Source: Nageia nagi (Eukaryota > Pinophyta). Taken from it: a stretch of DNA of 64,000 nucleotides. Position 1 is the first letter of the stretch, and every line of letters begins with the position of its first letter. The position numbers were made by a program, and so were the translations under genes. Positions 48,292 to 60,770 of this stretch are shown here, piece by piece. The stretch lies in the NCBI GenBank assembly GCA_050084985.1, contig JBITNC010000001.1:72540001-72604000 (forward strand). Reading direction: 5' to 3'. Under the pieces are notes generated by a model. It saw only the letters and a program-made list of their open reading frames with translations. It made no database searches and had not been told where the DNA came from.

Positions 48292-49761
48292 ACTAAAGAT
48301 TTTTATCTTTTTTACCTTTATAAGTATTGTAGCCTTTAGACCTAAAATAAGAGCCTCATATTCTACCATATTGTTAGTGCAAAATCAAAACTTAAATGAT
48401 AAGACATAGGGATAACATAACCATGAGGATTGATTAGAATAATTTATGACCATACCCTATGAATGCACTTATAAACATCACAGAACATGGTCCATTCATA
48501 ATTTTTCATAAAACCAATGAAACCTTGAGGAAAATCAAGCTTGGAAATGGAGCGATAATACTTGACTGTGATGGTGATGTTAAGATCATGATCACTTTGG
48601 CCATCTACTTTATCTAGGAACTCTTCTTAAAACCAAGATATTTTATTTCTTGGATGATTGGCAATGAAATCTACCATATCTTTTCCTTTAATTGATTTCT
48701 AAGTGATAAAGATCAAATCAAACTATTGAAGCAACATAACCCATTTTGTTGCTCTTATTGATAGGTATGATTTGGACATGAGATATCTATGAGGATAATC
48801 CTAAGCTATGACATATGTTATGTTTCCAAATAGTCTTAAATTTTAATTTGAGAATACTATTGCAAAACACATCTTTTATATCAGACTATACCTTGTCTCA
48901 TAATTAAGTAAAGTCTTGTTGATATAATAAATTATTGAAACATAAAGTAACAAACTCTTATCTAAATCATAAGAGGCTAATAATGGAGCATTAATAATTT
49001 ACCTTTTGATATTATCAAAATCCTTTTGATATTTTTCATCCCAAATGAATTTCTCATTTTTCTTCAGCAAATGAGAAAATGGGGAAGTCATATCTACTTA
49101 CTGCGAAATGAACCTTCTGATAGCTTAAACTTTTTCTTTAATAATTCTCAAATCCTTAAAATTATTAGGAGGATGCAAATCAACCTTGAAACTTTCTTAG
49201 GATCTACCTCTTTGCCTCTTCTTGAAATAATAAAACCAAGCAATTTACCTAATGAGACTATGGATGTGCACTTTTGAGGTTTCAAATTTAATTTTTACTC
49301 TCTCATTCTTTGGAATATCTTTCTCAAATATAAAATGTAATCACCTTTGGCTATGGAATTTGCTAGGATATCATCAACATACACTTCACCATCATCATGG
49401 ATCATATCATAAAATATACTTACCATTACTATTTGATAGGTTGTTCTTGCATTCATTAGACCAAAATGCATGACCACTCAACAAAATATTCTGCAAGGAA
49501 TAACTAAAGATATCTTATATTGATCCTCTTTATTGATCCTTATTTGATTGTAGCTAGAAAATCCATCTATGAAAGATGAATTTCCATGGCATGCTGTTGA
49601 ATCTATAATTATATCAATGTTGGGTAAAGCAAAGACATCTTTAGAAAATGCCTTATTGATATCTCTGAAATATATAAAACAACTTATTTCACCATTAGGC
49701 TTATCTATAAACACAATGTTATAATTCCATAGAGAATAATCAATAGACACAATAAAACTAG
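48292..49761 (-). pseudogene. Tat-type gypsy pol fragment: RT, RNase H, archaeal-type RNase H
   Basis: Minus strand from right to left: YSLWNYNIVFIDKPNGEIS, FRDINKAFSKDVFALPNIDI, SFIDGFSSYNQIRI, MHFGLMNARTTYQ and EVYVDDILANSIAKGD (catalytic YVDD intact, 49370-49381). The connection/RNase H remnants follow (KTLLNYETRYSLI, YLMSKSYLSIRATKWVMLLQ, GKDMVDFIANHP), then LSFDFALTNNMVEYEALILG of the second RNase H (48400-48300), cut by the gap. This is the canonical order RT, RNase H, archaeal-type RNase H. The right end is cut by a Copia-like LTR at 49762. Confidence 0.9.
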
Positions 49762-50200
49762 TGTAATTATTTCTAACATTATTCCTAAGTCCTAATTTAT
49801 TAGGATTAATTAAATAGGATTTATAGTATTTCCTAAAGTATTAACATTAGCTTAAGAGGAATATTTAGTCTATGTTGACCATATTACATAGTTAGCCTAT
49901 TTGTTAGGATAGGCATTAGTTGTTATTTAGTAGTTCATGTAGGTGTGCTATTTTGGATATTTCTTATGGTGTGACAATATTGCATCTCAACCATCTAGCT
50001 TATCTTGTAGTAATTTGTTGTAACCATATGGAGAGTCATTTGTCTTATAGTGGTTTGTTAACCACATGGCTTGTTATAGTTATTCTTGAGTAATGAGAAG
50101 AATATTTCTAAACCACTTATTTATCTACTAGTTCTCTTATAGAACTATATATTTGTAATCCATTTGATAAAAAAAAAAATAGAACATTATGGTTCTCTCA
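49762..50200 (+). repeat. 5' LTR of a Copia-like element, about 439 bp
   Basis: Starts TGTAATTATTTCTAAC, where the gypsy RT frame breaks off, and ends GGTTCTCTCA at 50200, directly before ATTGGTATCA. A-rich tract and AACTATATATTTGTAATCC near 50145 resemble Copia LTR 3' ends. The start is set by the break in the RT frame and by style; no second copy is in the window. Confidence 0.7.
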
Positions 50201-50201
50201 A

Positions 50202-50213
50202 TTGGTATCACAT
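50202..50213 (+). other. Primer-binding site of the Copia-like element
   Basis: TTGGTATCACAT follows the LTR end by one base, a decayed TTGGTATCAGAG (initiator Met-tRNA complement). Confidence 0.78.
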
Positions 50214-50660
50214 CTGAATTGATCATAAGGTTAGAGTGGGCAAAGTCTTGAAGGATCTTATCAAGCTCCTCAAGGACTGTGATCATAAATTTTGAGCTTA
50301 TGGATGCATTGCAAAGAATTTATCAAATTTTTGTAAGTGTGAGATCCAAATTCTATGGATGAGGAAAAACTAAATAAGAGAAACAAGGAGTGCATATGCC
50401 CAAACACCTACTATTTAGAAGTGATACACATGGATATATTTAGATGGAAGACCAAATAATATCCATTAGCAACCAACATTAAAATAAAGGAGGTGATAAT
50501 TTTGACTACATTATTTTTCCTAGATTTTATATATTCTAGTAAAAAGAATAATAAAATTTGGAAAAGGTATATTTTATTAGAGATTGATTTAATTTGGAGA
50601 TAAGATACTTTTTTGTTGATGTTGATTTTTTTGTAATGAGGATTTATTAAATCCTTAAAA

Positions 50661-50964
50661 ATGGATATGGACACCATGTTTTAAGGCTTTGATGTGCCCA
50701 AATTTTATGGAGAAAATTATGCTTGGTGAAGCATAATAATGAAGCACTTGTTCAAAGAAAAAGGAGTTTGGGAGATCTTTTAAGAAGGCTATGGAGAGCC
50801 ACCCACTTGGAGCATGTTTGAAGGAGAGAGAAAAGAGGAGAAAAAGAGAAAAGAGAAAAGAAAGAGAAGCAATATCAAATTTTTTTGGCCCTCATGGAGA
50901 TAAGGAAAGGTATGAAAGAAAATAGTTTTCTCCTCATAGCAAGTTGTAAATCAGCTTCCAAGTT
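50661..50964 (+). pseudogene. Copia-type gag relic
   Basis: ATG at 50661 gives MDMDTMF-stop-GFDVPKFYGENYAW-stop, then KHLFKEKGVWEIF-stop-EGYGEP, and after a frameshift in the purine run 50829-50870, FLALMEIRKGMKENSFLLIA. The family (Copia Gag, DUF4219/UBN2 type) has FxGxNYxxWxxxMxxxLxxxxLWxIVxxGYxEP and later a helical block starting after DxxA. Length and order fit the first half of Gag. It lies 460 bp after the primer site, as expected. Stops TAA, TGA and TAA are explained by Q/W codons. Confidence 0.75.
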
Positions 50965-51831
50965 TTGAAAGATGTTTTTGATGCTAGTGAATATGAAGTT
51001 TGTGTTAACAAGGGGAATCCTTGTTCTATTGGTAAAGGCTCATGGGGAGATTCATGTGAAAATTCATGTTTTAAGGACCCTTTTGAAGGAATTTTTGAAG
51101 ACATGTATTATGAAGAAGACATTCATGATGAAGAATTCTTCCTTGAAGAGGAAGACATGAATTTGATGTGGCCTTGTGAAGAGGATAGTGAAACTCTCAT
51201 GAAAGAGAGTAAAGTGGATGAACCTTTTGTTAAATATGAGAGAGAAGAAGATGAATAATGTCTCATTTAAGAGATAATGGATGAAGAATCATTCTATGGG
51301 AATGATGATTGTGTTTAAGACCATTTGAGTGTGGATTATTGCTTTCTTAAAGACCACCATGATGAGGTGGAGCATGTTGGAGAGTGTCTCATGGAGGAGG
51401 CACCATATCAAAATTTTGTAGATTCATATCATGGATCACAAATCATTCTCATGGAGGATAATATTGAAGATAAGAAGCATTGTTGGCTTGTTGATGATGA
51501 TGACCATTCACATTGGATGGATGGATTCTTGGAAACTCACTCAATTAGAGTGAATGATGATGATCTTAAAGAGGCAATATGGGATAATCATCCAAGAGAG
51601 ATCATTGATGAAGATGAGATGAAGGTTATTAAATTCATGCTCAAAGGAGAAGACCACTTATCAAGAGTGGAGAATGAATATGACTATCTCAAGGGAGATA
51701 TAGAAAATAGTAAGATAGCCATTTATCTATTTCATGGTGAAATGGAGGCATCAAAAGGGCTTGAGAGTTATATTATAGAGGTAACAATGTGCAAAGAGGA
51801 ACCATGGGAATTACTTATCATGAAAGAATAA
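50965..51831 (+). pseudogene. Long acidic ORF following gag, function unknown
   Basis: One frame of 289 codons with only three interior stops, all TAA (51256, 51271, 51313). It begins KDVFDASEYEVCVNKGNPCS, has an acidic run (YYEEDIHDEEFFLEEEDMNL), then CWLVDDDDHSHWMDGFLETH, NDDDLKEAIWDNHPREIIDE, SRVENEYDYLKGDIENSKIA and EVTMCKEEPWELLIMKE before a TAA at 51829. It is Asp/Glu-rich with scattered Cys and His and no signal peptide or membrane segment. Where a Copia element should have zinc knuckle, protease and integrase, none is present. It may be a captured or element-specific protein. No family recognised. Confidence 0.6.
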
Positions 51832-51954
51832 ATGATTGCTTCAAAATAAACATCAAAGGAAATCTTGTGGACATCTACTCACCAAAAAATCATTGGAGGT
51901 GATGATTTATTTTTTTTTTGGCTTATTTGCTGATGCTAGTGTTGATTAAGATTG
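51832..51954 (+). other. 3' remnant of the Copia-like element
   Basis: A short non-coding tail with a T run (51908-51919), ending where the next element's LTR begins. The rest of the Copia-like element is not seen. Confidence 0.4.
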
Positions 51955-53300
51955 TGTAATATCTTCACCCACTACAATTTGAGTAATAGTATATTATGAA
52001 CAAACTATTTAAGATAACTAATGTCTACAGAAGTTCAGTTACTTATACATTAGGCATAGACTATCAGGAACAAGTAATCAAAAAGGAGAAAGGATAAAAT
52101 TGCAAGGAATAAAATAAAATATAGAGTAACAAGGAATAAAGCAAGGGGGTGAATCACTAGTTCAATGTGGGCTTTCACAGTGTGTGAAACCTTGGTGAGA
52201 ACCTAATGTAGTAGCCACAAAGCAAGCCTTCAATTTCTTAATTATTTCTCAGCATACATTTTACCATGTAGTAGACACAGTTATTCTAACACATTACTAT
52301 TATTATTTAGGAAACATTCATTAATTGCCACAACATAACTAGATTAAGAACAATTATACCAAGTTGGGAATGAAAGGTTAATATAGTATCATATTGCTAA
52401 GGAAATAAAAGGTCTTCAAAAATAAACACAAAGGGAAATACTAGGGATTCCACCCTCTATCCATTATTACTACTATTTGTGCAAAAAATAAAGTAACTCT
52501 AATGTAATTGAAAAGATCAAATGGTTGCATAAAAATGCCTCAATAGGTTGGATCTTCTTTTTTTAAGTCTTCTTGATTGATAGTTACATATTATAAATTT
52601 TTTTGACCTCCTGCATCTTTCCCAAAATCTTCTATAATGGTCTGCAACCCCAGTAGGGTTCTTTGTAACTATTCCTTCTTTTATGGAATAAAAAGCTATT
52701 TTAGAAGTTCTCAAATGCTACTCCAATGGTTTTAGAATATTATGAGCTTTTCTAGGCATTTAATTATATATGTGCTTCTCTTTGGAGCTCTATGGTCATT
52801 TTGGAGATGTCAATTTGTATACTAGGCCTTTTCTTATTATTCCTTCTCTTAGGCTTTATGTTGAATCAAAATGAAGTTGCAAATGTTCTTTGATGACATC
52901 GCTTATCCTAAGCTTGGTTGTAAGAACAAAAATAGGATCTTCACTTTTTGTAATGTTTCTTTTGGGGTCATATTTTACTTTGTTCATTTCTCCTTCATCC
53001 CATCTTCTTCAAGAGTTGCACATCCTCTTGATATCATCATCTTTCTTTTGGTTTGGTAATACAATAAAAATGAAACTTTGCTACCCTGCATGATGTCTTC
53101 TCTCCTCAAACTAAGAAGAAAGAGTCAAAAGGGACCTTTGCACTTTGCAAATTATTTTGATGACATCATCATCTCTTAGGTCTAGTTATGCTTAGCTTAT
53201 TTTCATATGAAAGACTCCAAAATCTCCATATCTACAAAAGGTGCTTCAAATACATTAAATATTCTTTTGGAGGCATCTCAAAATGTAGATTTATATATAA
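51955..53300 (-). repeat. 3' LTR of the third Tat-type element
   Basis: Aligns with 63250-64000 from TGTAATATCTTCACCC onwards for at least 745 bp (shared GGTGAATCACTAGT, GATTCCACCCTCTATCCATT, GGTTCTTTGTAACTATTCCT), roughly 85-90% identical by eye. It begins at 51955. The inner end is not fixed because the other copy leaves the window, but it must lie between 52.7 and 53.4 kb. Repeated TTTGATGACATC words occur at 52888 and 53156. Confidence 0.85.
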
Positions 53301-53427
53301 GTATACTTTTTGGCAACTTTTGAGGGAAAAGTTTACCTTATCAAAAGAAATTTAGGACCTAGGCTAGTAGAACATTTGAAAACATCACTTAACTACTGAT
53401 CAACTATTGTACTTTGGGCCAATTCTC

Positions 53428-56400
53428 TTAGACATTAAATAGACCATTTAATTGAAACTTGACTAAAGCCATTAAATTGGGGATATCATATGAAACTTTC
53501 CCATGAGTGTGGAGGAATTGTTGTAGATTAAATTTTAATTTTCCATAATTCTCAAATAATTGTAGTATACTTTTCTCATCAAATGAAGCTATTAAGCTAT
53601 CAATGTTTGAATTATCCATTGTAGCCTCTTGGATTTTGCTCAAAAAGTTTGTATCTAGGATAGGTGTTTTATCTGCCTTCCATAAAATTGGTGACCCTAA
53701 TGACACTATGTATTGCAATTATCCCTTCAAATAATCAATATTACTCCACCATTTGAGTAGGCTTTTCTCTATACTATTACATACTCCTTTCCCTTGCATA
53801 GGGTGATTAATCCATGTCAATATCTCCATTTTGCTCCCTAGATTCAAAGCCTTTAACTATTCATCAGAGACTTTGCTCATCTTTTCAATTGCCTTCTTGG
53901 CATCCTTTATTAGTGGCTCATAGTTAGCCTTTTTCTTGAGCAAATCTACATTAAGCTTATTTAAACCTTTGGAGTAGATCTCCACATGATTTCAAAATTG
54001 TATCATAATCTTCAAGTTCAGAGTGATTGATTTCCAGAACTCTTCTTTTATCTTTAGTAAAAATGCCTTATCTACTTTGTTAGTATGAGCAAGCTATTGT
54101 AGCTATGCCAAACTAGCATTTAGACTACTAATGGTTGCATCCTTCAAGGCCTTTATAGTATCTTTAGTTGCTAGCTCTTAGTCCTTTGCTATAATGATAG
54201 CTTCTTTCTTGCCTAGCTCTACCTTCTTTTTGGTAAGTTCAGTATCTCTTTTCGCTAATGCATTAGCTTGAGGAGCATTGGCCAAATATTTCTACAACCC
54301 ACCAATTTGATTGTTTACAACTTTTAATTTGGAATATTGAAGCTCTAGTTACTTCTTGAGTGACTCATTAGACTTGAGCACTTTATTATACTTAGCCTCT
54401 ATCTTGGTGGCTTTAGAGATATTCAAGTTAATTATAGTGTGTAGTAACTCATTTTTGTCCTGCCTAGGCAAATTGGCCAGTTCTATCTTGATGCTCATAT
54501 TCATAGCCATGAGGTCCCTAAGACCTTCTTGAGATTCATGAACAATTGCCATCTCCAATACCTTGTTCTTGGAGTCCAAAACACTTTTGAGCCTTACTAG
54601 ATTACTTGGTGGAGGAATCTTCTTTAGTTTCTTACCTATCCAAGCCTCATGATTGGCCTTCACTTGCTAGTACTATTGCATTATTCCATCAATAGACACT
54701 TGCTACCTAGAGATAGTGACAAATAGTGAATTAGGACTCAAATATTGGATAAGTTATGATGTATTTGCTTAGTTTACATAGAAGGGTTAGCTTGGGTAGG
54801 TCCAAGTTGATATTGATGATTGGGTTTATTGGTGAAAGTGGATTTATAGACATTGGGGGAAATTGAGTGATAAGGGTGACAAATTATGTAGCTAGGTGGA
54901 GAGTGGAAGTGCTTAAGGTATGAATGGTGTAGGTGTGATTGATGTTGATGTAAATGGAGGGATTGGAGGTATGAATGGTATAGTATTACTTATGCTATTG
55001 ACAAAGGATATGCAGCTAGGGTTGAGTGAGAAATTAAGCAGAAGAAGAAGAAGTAGAGTGAAGAGAATGTGTACCTAGATGTAGAGGGGCATATTTGACA
55101 TGTTTTTATAGTTGCATGCCTTGGGAGCTAGGTAGAGCCTTTCTCTTTAAAGAATATACTTTCTCAACCTTTTGTGGAGAGCTCTCTAGAACATTCTCTT
55201 CTAATGCTTAGCTTGCTCTTTCTTATGGCTACTTTGTTCTTCATTTAAAGAGCCTTGATCTAATGAATCAACATCATTAGGATACTCTAGATCCCACATC
55301 ATTACAAATAGATCATTGTATCTAAATCCAATGGTGTAAATTGATTCTTAATTCAATTTGATACTCATTAAAAGCTATATTTTTTCCATAGACCACTTAT
55401 TGCTTTTAAGCTATTTTATCATGTTTTTTGAAATGCCATATCTTTTTGGATCATAATTCATTTTTATTTCATAAAAACTTAGCCAATGTGAGAATATATC
55501 CTTAGTGAATATGGATATAGGCATTAGGGCTTTATTATCTCCCCTATTCCTCCATTGCTCAATTTTAGGTCTTTGCTCAACCTTGAGGCTTGGCAAGTTT
55601 GGTTGTGATTTAATTTTATTTTGGAAAGAATCCTTTGGATCATACATAAGTATTGATCTAGCCTCTTAGCTTTAGCATAGTCAATTTCTTCTTCAATCAA
55701 TTCACATCTTCCCTTGCCTTGAAGCACCAAATTATTAATTTGATGGGGGATTGAGTAGATCTACCTTTTCTTGGTTGTAGTACCATATTTGGAATTTATG
55801 TAATATAATTATTAAGCATACTCCATGCTAAAGACCTAATCTATCACATTTATGGGTAATAGAAAAGGAGTGCTGAAATACCCATATAAATAGATAACAG
55901 TCCCATTCTTTGTGAAATACTAGTCTCTAGTCTCACCCTAAGGGGGTCTAAAATAAGATTTATGAGCCTTGATAGTTTGGGTGGTGGTGCTCTGACCAAG
56001 GCCATGGATAGGGCTAGGAAATATTCTATAAATGAGTAATATAATCCCAAAGATCTAATTTCATCATTCCAATTATCCATAGACCTAAAAACTCTGTTAC
56101 TATCGGTTTTCCTCAATTGTAGCCTAGTGAAGGAGTTAGGGTTTTGGTGGATGAAAAGCCAAATGATGTAAGATACATAAGAGAGATTGTAACCATCATC
56201 TATTATGGTTAACTACTCTATGATACCATCTAAAATTACTACCAACCAATCAATATGGTAGGTTAGAAGGATGGGAGATTCTATAAGCAATGGCTAGTTG
56301 AGTAGGTGATGGAAATCTATCAATTTCTTCCCCCATGACTATTCTAATCATACAAAAAATTACTTTAAGTGGTGGGAGAAAAGAGATATAGGGATGTCTA

Positions 56401-56821
56401 TTTGTAATAATTCCATGAAATCAATGGTAGAACATTTCTTCATCTAGTTTACAATCTTCAAGCTCATCGTAGGGGAAGGTCTCTTATCAATATCAAATAA
56501 AATAGGGGTTGTTTGAGATGTAGGTGGGTTGAAAGTAGCTAGGATGGCTTAGGGAGTTAAATTCAAAAGAATTTTTCTTTGTAAGTCCCTAACTACCTTA
56601 TCTGATGAGTTGAAGGCTTCCTTTATCAATTCAATTAGTTTTGGTGTAGGAAGACATCTATGTGGAATGAAGTACATCAAACCAAAACCCATTGGTGAAT
56701 GTGTAATATGCTTAAAACTAAAAACTAGGCACTTACCTTTAGTTGTGCCTTTTGAGTTCTTATCTTTTGTAGTGATCTTGGTATCCCATAACAACTCCAT
56801 GGAGTTAGTGAACATCTTCAA
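53428..56821 (-). pseudogene. Large sense-strand extra ORF with coiled coil, third Tat element
   Basis: The minus strand between integrase and 3' LTR holds about 3.4 kb of broken coding sequence in gag-pol orientation. From ATG 56821 (MKMFTNSMELLWDTKITTKD) one frame runs to 55850, including FRSMDNWNDEIRSLGLYYSF and RLINLILDPLRVRLETSISQ. After a frameshift a second frame runs 55647-53428. Its middle (54660-54100) is strongly heptad-like and charged: LRDLMAMNMSIKIELANLPR, AKRDTELTKKKVELGKKEAI, then ELATKDTIKALKDATISSL. The end reads KILQLF-like SILQLFENYGKLKFNLQQFL. No domain recognised. Extra ORFs are common in Tat elements; this one looks like an N-terminal globular part plus long coiled coil. 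Stops are mostly single transitions. Confidence 0.65.
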
Positions 56822-57289
56822 ATTCTTACCCTAAGTAAGAGACATTTAAATTGCTTTGGAACACAGAGGCTACCATTGAAACTAATTCTCTTACTACAAC
56901 AATGCTTTGAAACTCATCACTTTTTAGAAAACTCAGATACTAGATGCTCTAACTTGAAAACCTTGTCTACTTAGAAAACTTTATGCTCAACTAAAATAAA
57001 TTGCTTCGACATATAGAGTTTTATCTTAAATACCTTCAAACCCTTGCATGAACAATGCATTTATTTTTTCATTAAAGGTGAATCATGTATACTCCTTTAT
57101 TTAGTATTCTTTGCATAATTTAATAGTTGAGCTGAATTCATTAAATGCTAACATGACTTTGTTCAAAATTGGGACCTTGAAACAACAAACAAAATAAATG
57201 CATAAAGTAAACATACTTTAGAAATATTTACAAGGTGATGCATATCTATTTCAACTTAATTCATCACTAACATGGGTCAATAATGCTTT

Positions 57290-58260
57290 AAATGCTAGCC
57301 ATTTATTGTAATTAGTAATTCATGCTTGTCAAAATTAGCTAATACGAAGGCATTCTTTGTAATACATTTTTTTATTATATAAGGCACAAACCATAATGAT
57401 TCAAACTTCTCATGTTTTCTTGGCTTTTTTCCATCCTCATCCTATTTTAGAACCAACTCTCCCTCTCTAAAACTTTCTAATGATGCTTTTCAGCTACCAA
57501 ACCATTTCTTTACAATTCTACTCCTTTGTAAATTGACATAAGCTTTTTCCCAATATTCCTCAAGGTGTAATAATTCATTCATCTAGAATTGCAATGATTC
57601 AAACTCACCACTATATTCTTGAGCAATCCTCAGGATTAAGAGCTCTATGTAATTGGGCAATTGAGCCCTTTTTCCATATACAAGCACATAAGGACTAGTT
57701 TTGATTGGAGATTTAATGGTAATCCTATCCACCCGTAAGGCCTAATTTAGCTTCTTATGCCATGAATGGGGATTATCCTCCATTATCCTCTTCAATATTC
57801 TCATAAGATTTTATTTTGTAGATTCAACCAATCCATTTCCTTGAGGGTAATAATTTGAAGAAGCTTTCAGTAAATATCGTACTTTAAAACAAACTCAAAT
57901 ACTTTAGCTTTGAAGAAATCCAAACTATTATCAAATATAATTATTTGGGGGATGCCATACCTGGTTCTTAGTTTTTTGATGTACTTGATAATGGTTTTCT
58001 AATATGCTTCTCTAATAGCTTCAAACTTCAACCACCTAGTAAAATAATCAATTGTAGTGAGAATAAATTTATGTTCAATTGAAGAATTAGGATTAATAAC
58101 CCTAATGAAATCCACACCCCATTGCTAGAAGGGTTCTACAATAATTGGTTGTAATTATAGAGCTACATTTCTCCTATGACCTACAAATTTTTGACATTTC
58201 TCAAAGCTTTTGGTTTTCACAAATGCCTTTTGGAACATGGTAGGCAATAATATCCTTCCT
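57290..58260 (-). pseudogene. Integrase of the third Tat-type element
   Basis: The minus strand reads MSKICRS (zinc-end relic), LLAMGCGFH-stop-GY (family WGVDFIGPI, catalytic Asp replaced by Gly), YYPQGNGLVESTK (57845-57805, catalytic Glu present), NLMRILKRIMEDNPHSWHKK, SPYVLVYGKRAQLP, and the C-terminal REGELVLK-stop-DEDGKKPRKHEKFE (about 57420), which fits the GDLVLxWDxxxxxxGKHxKFxxxW motif. Decayed by many stops. Confidence 0.88.
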
Positions 58261-58599
58261 ATACAATTTTTCTTACTATAGTATAGCCAAAATAATGTCA
58301 CTTGAAAACCCTAGAATGGAATTCTTCAATTAACTGGGTAGTTTTGGATGAAGGCACACACTTTAACAAGATCCCATCATGGTTTCTTCTATAAAGAACC
58401 TAATTTATCTAATTTTGTGCATGGATCTTAAATCTCCTTTTTTGTGAGGCATTGAGATGCAGAGGTAATTTTTTGATTTAGAAGTACTTACCAAACTGAG
58501 ACATCCAATATCCTACTTTATTATCAGGACTTGCATCCAAATTTTCTAGTTTTATGAAATACATAATTTTTTCTCCTTAATCCATTTCACTTGCTAACT

Positions 58600-60110
58600 A
58601 TTTGCAAAGAACTCTTTCCCTTATAATCTTGGTAGGGTGAATTTCTACATCATACTTAAGGATTTTAGAGATCCATCTAGGTCTTCCCTCACCCATCACA
58701 CCTTTGCATAATATAAGACCTGACATCTGAGTGAATAGTTAGGACCAATATTTTACTTTGAGTTAATAATCTTTCAACTTGCTAAGGGCATTCAAGATTG
58801 CTAACACTTTTTTTTTATGAAAGTGTATTTTTCTTCATAGCTATTCATATTTTGACTAAAGAAGGAATAGGATGTTCATTATTGTTATCATCTTTTTGTG
58901 TTAACATAGTAGCAACACTTACCTGGGAATCATATGCATATAATATGAATTTTGTTAAAATTTGGATTTCTTAATACTAGAGCTTTGGTTATTGCTAATT
59001 TGATTTGTTCAAAAGCCAAATTCCCTTCTTCATTCCATAGAAAAGATGTATCCTTTTTTAACATTGCAGTAATAGGTCTAATAATACTAAGAAATCATGA
59101 ATAAATCTTATTAAAAAGTTGATCTATGCTAGAATAGACTCTAATGCTTTTCTGTTAGAAGGCAGAGATAGTTTATTAATGGCTTCAACTCTATCTGGAT
59201 TGATTGACCATCCTTCTTTGAAAATAACATGACCCAAAAGTTTGCCTTCATTTACTATAAAGATAGACTTTTTTGGATTAATGGGGATTCCAAAACTCTT
59301 GCATTTCATAAAATTCTATTCTATATGTTGAATATGGTCTTCTTTCTTATGTGAGAATATAGTAATATCATCTAGATATACTAAAAAGCTTTTATTTATC
59401 AAATCCCCAAAAGCATGATCCATTGCTCTTTGGAAAGTGGCTCCAACATTAGACAGCCCAAAATGCATTCTTTAAAAAGAAAACATTCCCCATTTTGTGG
59501 TAAAGGTAGTTTTGAATTGATCTTCATTCTTAACCCATATTTGATTATATTTGGAGAAACCATATATTAGAGAGAAGCATTCTACTCTATCTATAGTGTT
59601 CAATATTTTTTTTATTATGGGAAAAGGATAATGATCTTTCAAAGAACCCGATTCAAACCTCTAAAATCTACACATAGCTAGATCTCTCCATTCTTTTTCC
59701 TAATAGGTACCAAGTTAGCTACCCATGCAAAATGCTTTATGGATAAATTATACAGCTTGTATAACTTTAGTATTTCCTATTTCATGGCAAGCTCTATCTT
59801 AGGATTGATAGGCCTTTGTTTTTATCTTATGAGTTTAGCATCCTTGGTTAATTCAATAGTATGCTAGATTATAGATTTATCAAACATCTTTAGATCCTCA
59901 TAAGAACAAGCAATTATATCAGTATACACTTTGCACAATTGTATGATCTTCTCAATCTCTTGAAAGGTATTACATGTACCAACTTTAATAAATTTTCTAG
60001 GAAATATTTCATATTCTCTAAAATTATCAAGGTTAATGTTAATACCCCTTCTTTTATCCTAATCCTTTTTATCAAATAACCCTTTAAATGGAATCAAATC
60101 CTTTGGAATG
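58600..60110 (-). pseudogene. Reverse transcriptase and RNase H of the third Tat-type element
   Basis: From about 59.93 kb the minus strand reads ACSYEDLKMFDKSII-stop-HTIEL, RPINPKIELAMK, FAWVANLVPIRKKNGEI and LCVDFRGLNRVL. Then come CILGCLMLEPLSKEQW-like remnants and the catalytic FLVYLDDITIFSHKKEDHI, with YLDD intact at 59367-59378, and MKCKSFGIPINPKKSIFIVN, EGKLLGHVIFKEGW. The RNase H/connection follows (FLWNEEGNLAFEQIKLAITK, PNFNKIHIICI). The RNase H is followed directly by integrase; no second RNase H lies in between. Confidence 0.9.
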
Positions 60111-60329
60111 GTGTTATTATTTAGTTGAATCACATCCTATTCCCTGAAACAACCTGGATCTTCTTCTCCAACAATATGGTACATAGACTGCTATAAAAAG
60201 AACTGATTGATTTGAGATTCATCTTAGAAATCCTAGCAAAAGGAGTCATTATCTAGAATAGAGGGTCTAAAAATGAGTTGAACATCCTTTCTTCGGAACT
60301 AATCATTTGTGGGATCAAAATTGGCTCCT

Positions 60330-60770
60330 ATTTAAGCTAAAGCATTAGCTTTTGAATTGAATTTTTTGGGGATTGACTGTATATGTAGTGCGTCAAAGTT
60401 TTCAAATAAATTTGATACCCTATTTTTATAAGATTTTAGATAATGATGCTTTACAAAACATTTTCCTATAACCTAATTCACCACTAATTCTGAGTATCCT
60501 TAGAATATCAAGCATTTGATCTTCATTTTAATTATTTATTCTAAACTAAGAAAAAGGGCTTCATATTCAGTTGCATTATTGGTGCACAACCATGTAAGCT
60601 TATATGAAAGCCTATGGAACTTCTTACTAGGATCAATCAATCCTATTCTAGTGCCTAATCCATTTTTAGATCTAGCTCCATTGAAGAACATTTTCCAAAT
60701 CTTTCCTTTTATAAAATCCTTAGTAGTGAGTTTGGGTATGAAAGAATCTATTTCCATCATACAATAATTC
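60330..60770 (-). pseudogene. Archaeal-type RNase H located upstream of RT, third Tat element
   Basis: The minus strand reads WKMFFNGARSKNGLGTRIGL, IDPSKKFHRLSYKLTWLCTN, NATEYEALFLSLE, then SELVVN-stop-VIGKC, LKSYKNRVSNLFENFDALHI and QSIPKKFNSKANALA. This matches the family WxMxFDGAxxxxGxGxGxxLxxP...TNNxAEYEAL...SxLVVxQVxGE...IPRxxNxxADALA; the first catalytic Asp is now Asn (FNGA). It lies between protease (61.1 kb) and the RT start (60.1 kb), not after the ordinary RNase H. A linker of about 70 codons separates it from RT. Confidence 0.88.

Noticed and set aside
48181-48369. ORF running through the N run
   Set aside because: The N gap has unknown content. Only the part right of 48291 is real archaeal-type RNase H sequence.
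52871-53093. Two overlapping plus-strand ORFs of 62-67 codons
   Set aside because: They lie within the LTR of the third Tat element, in different frames, with no domain.
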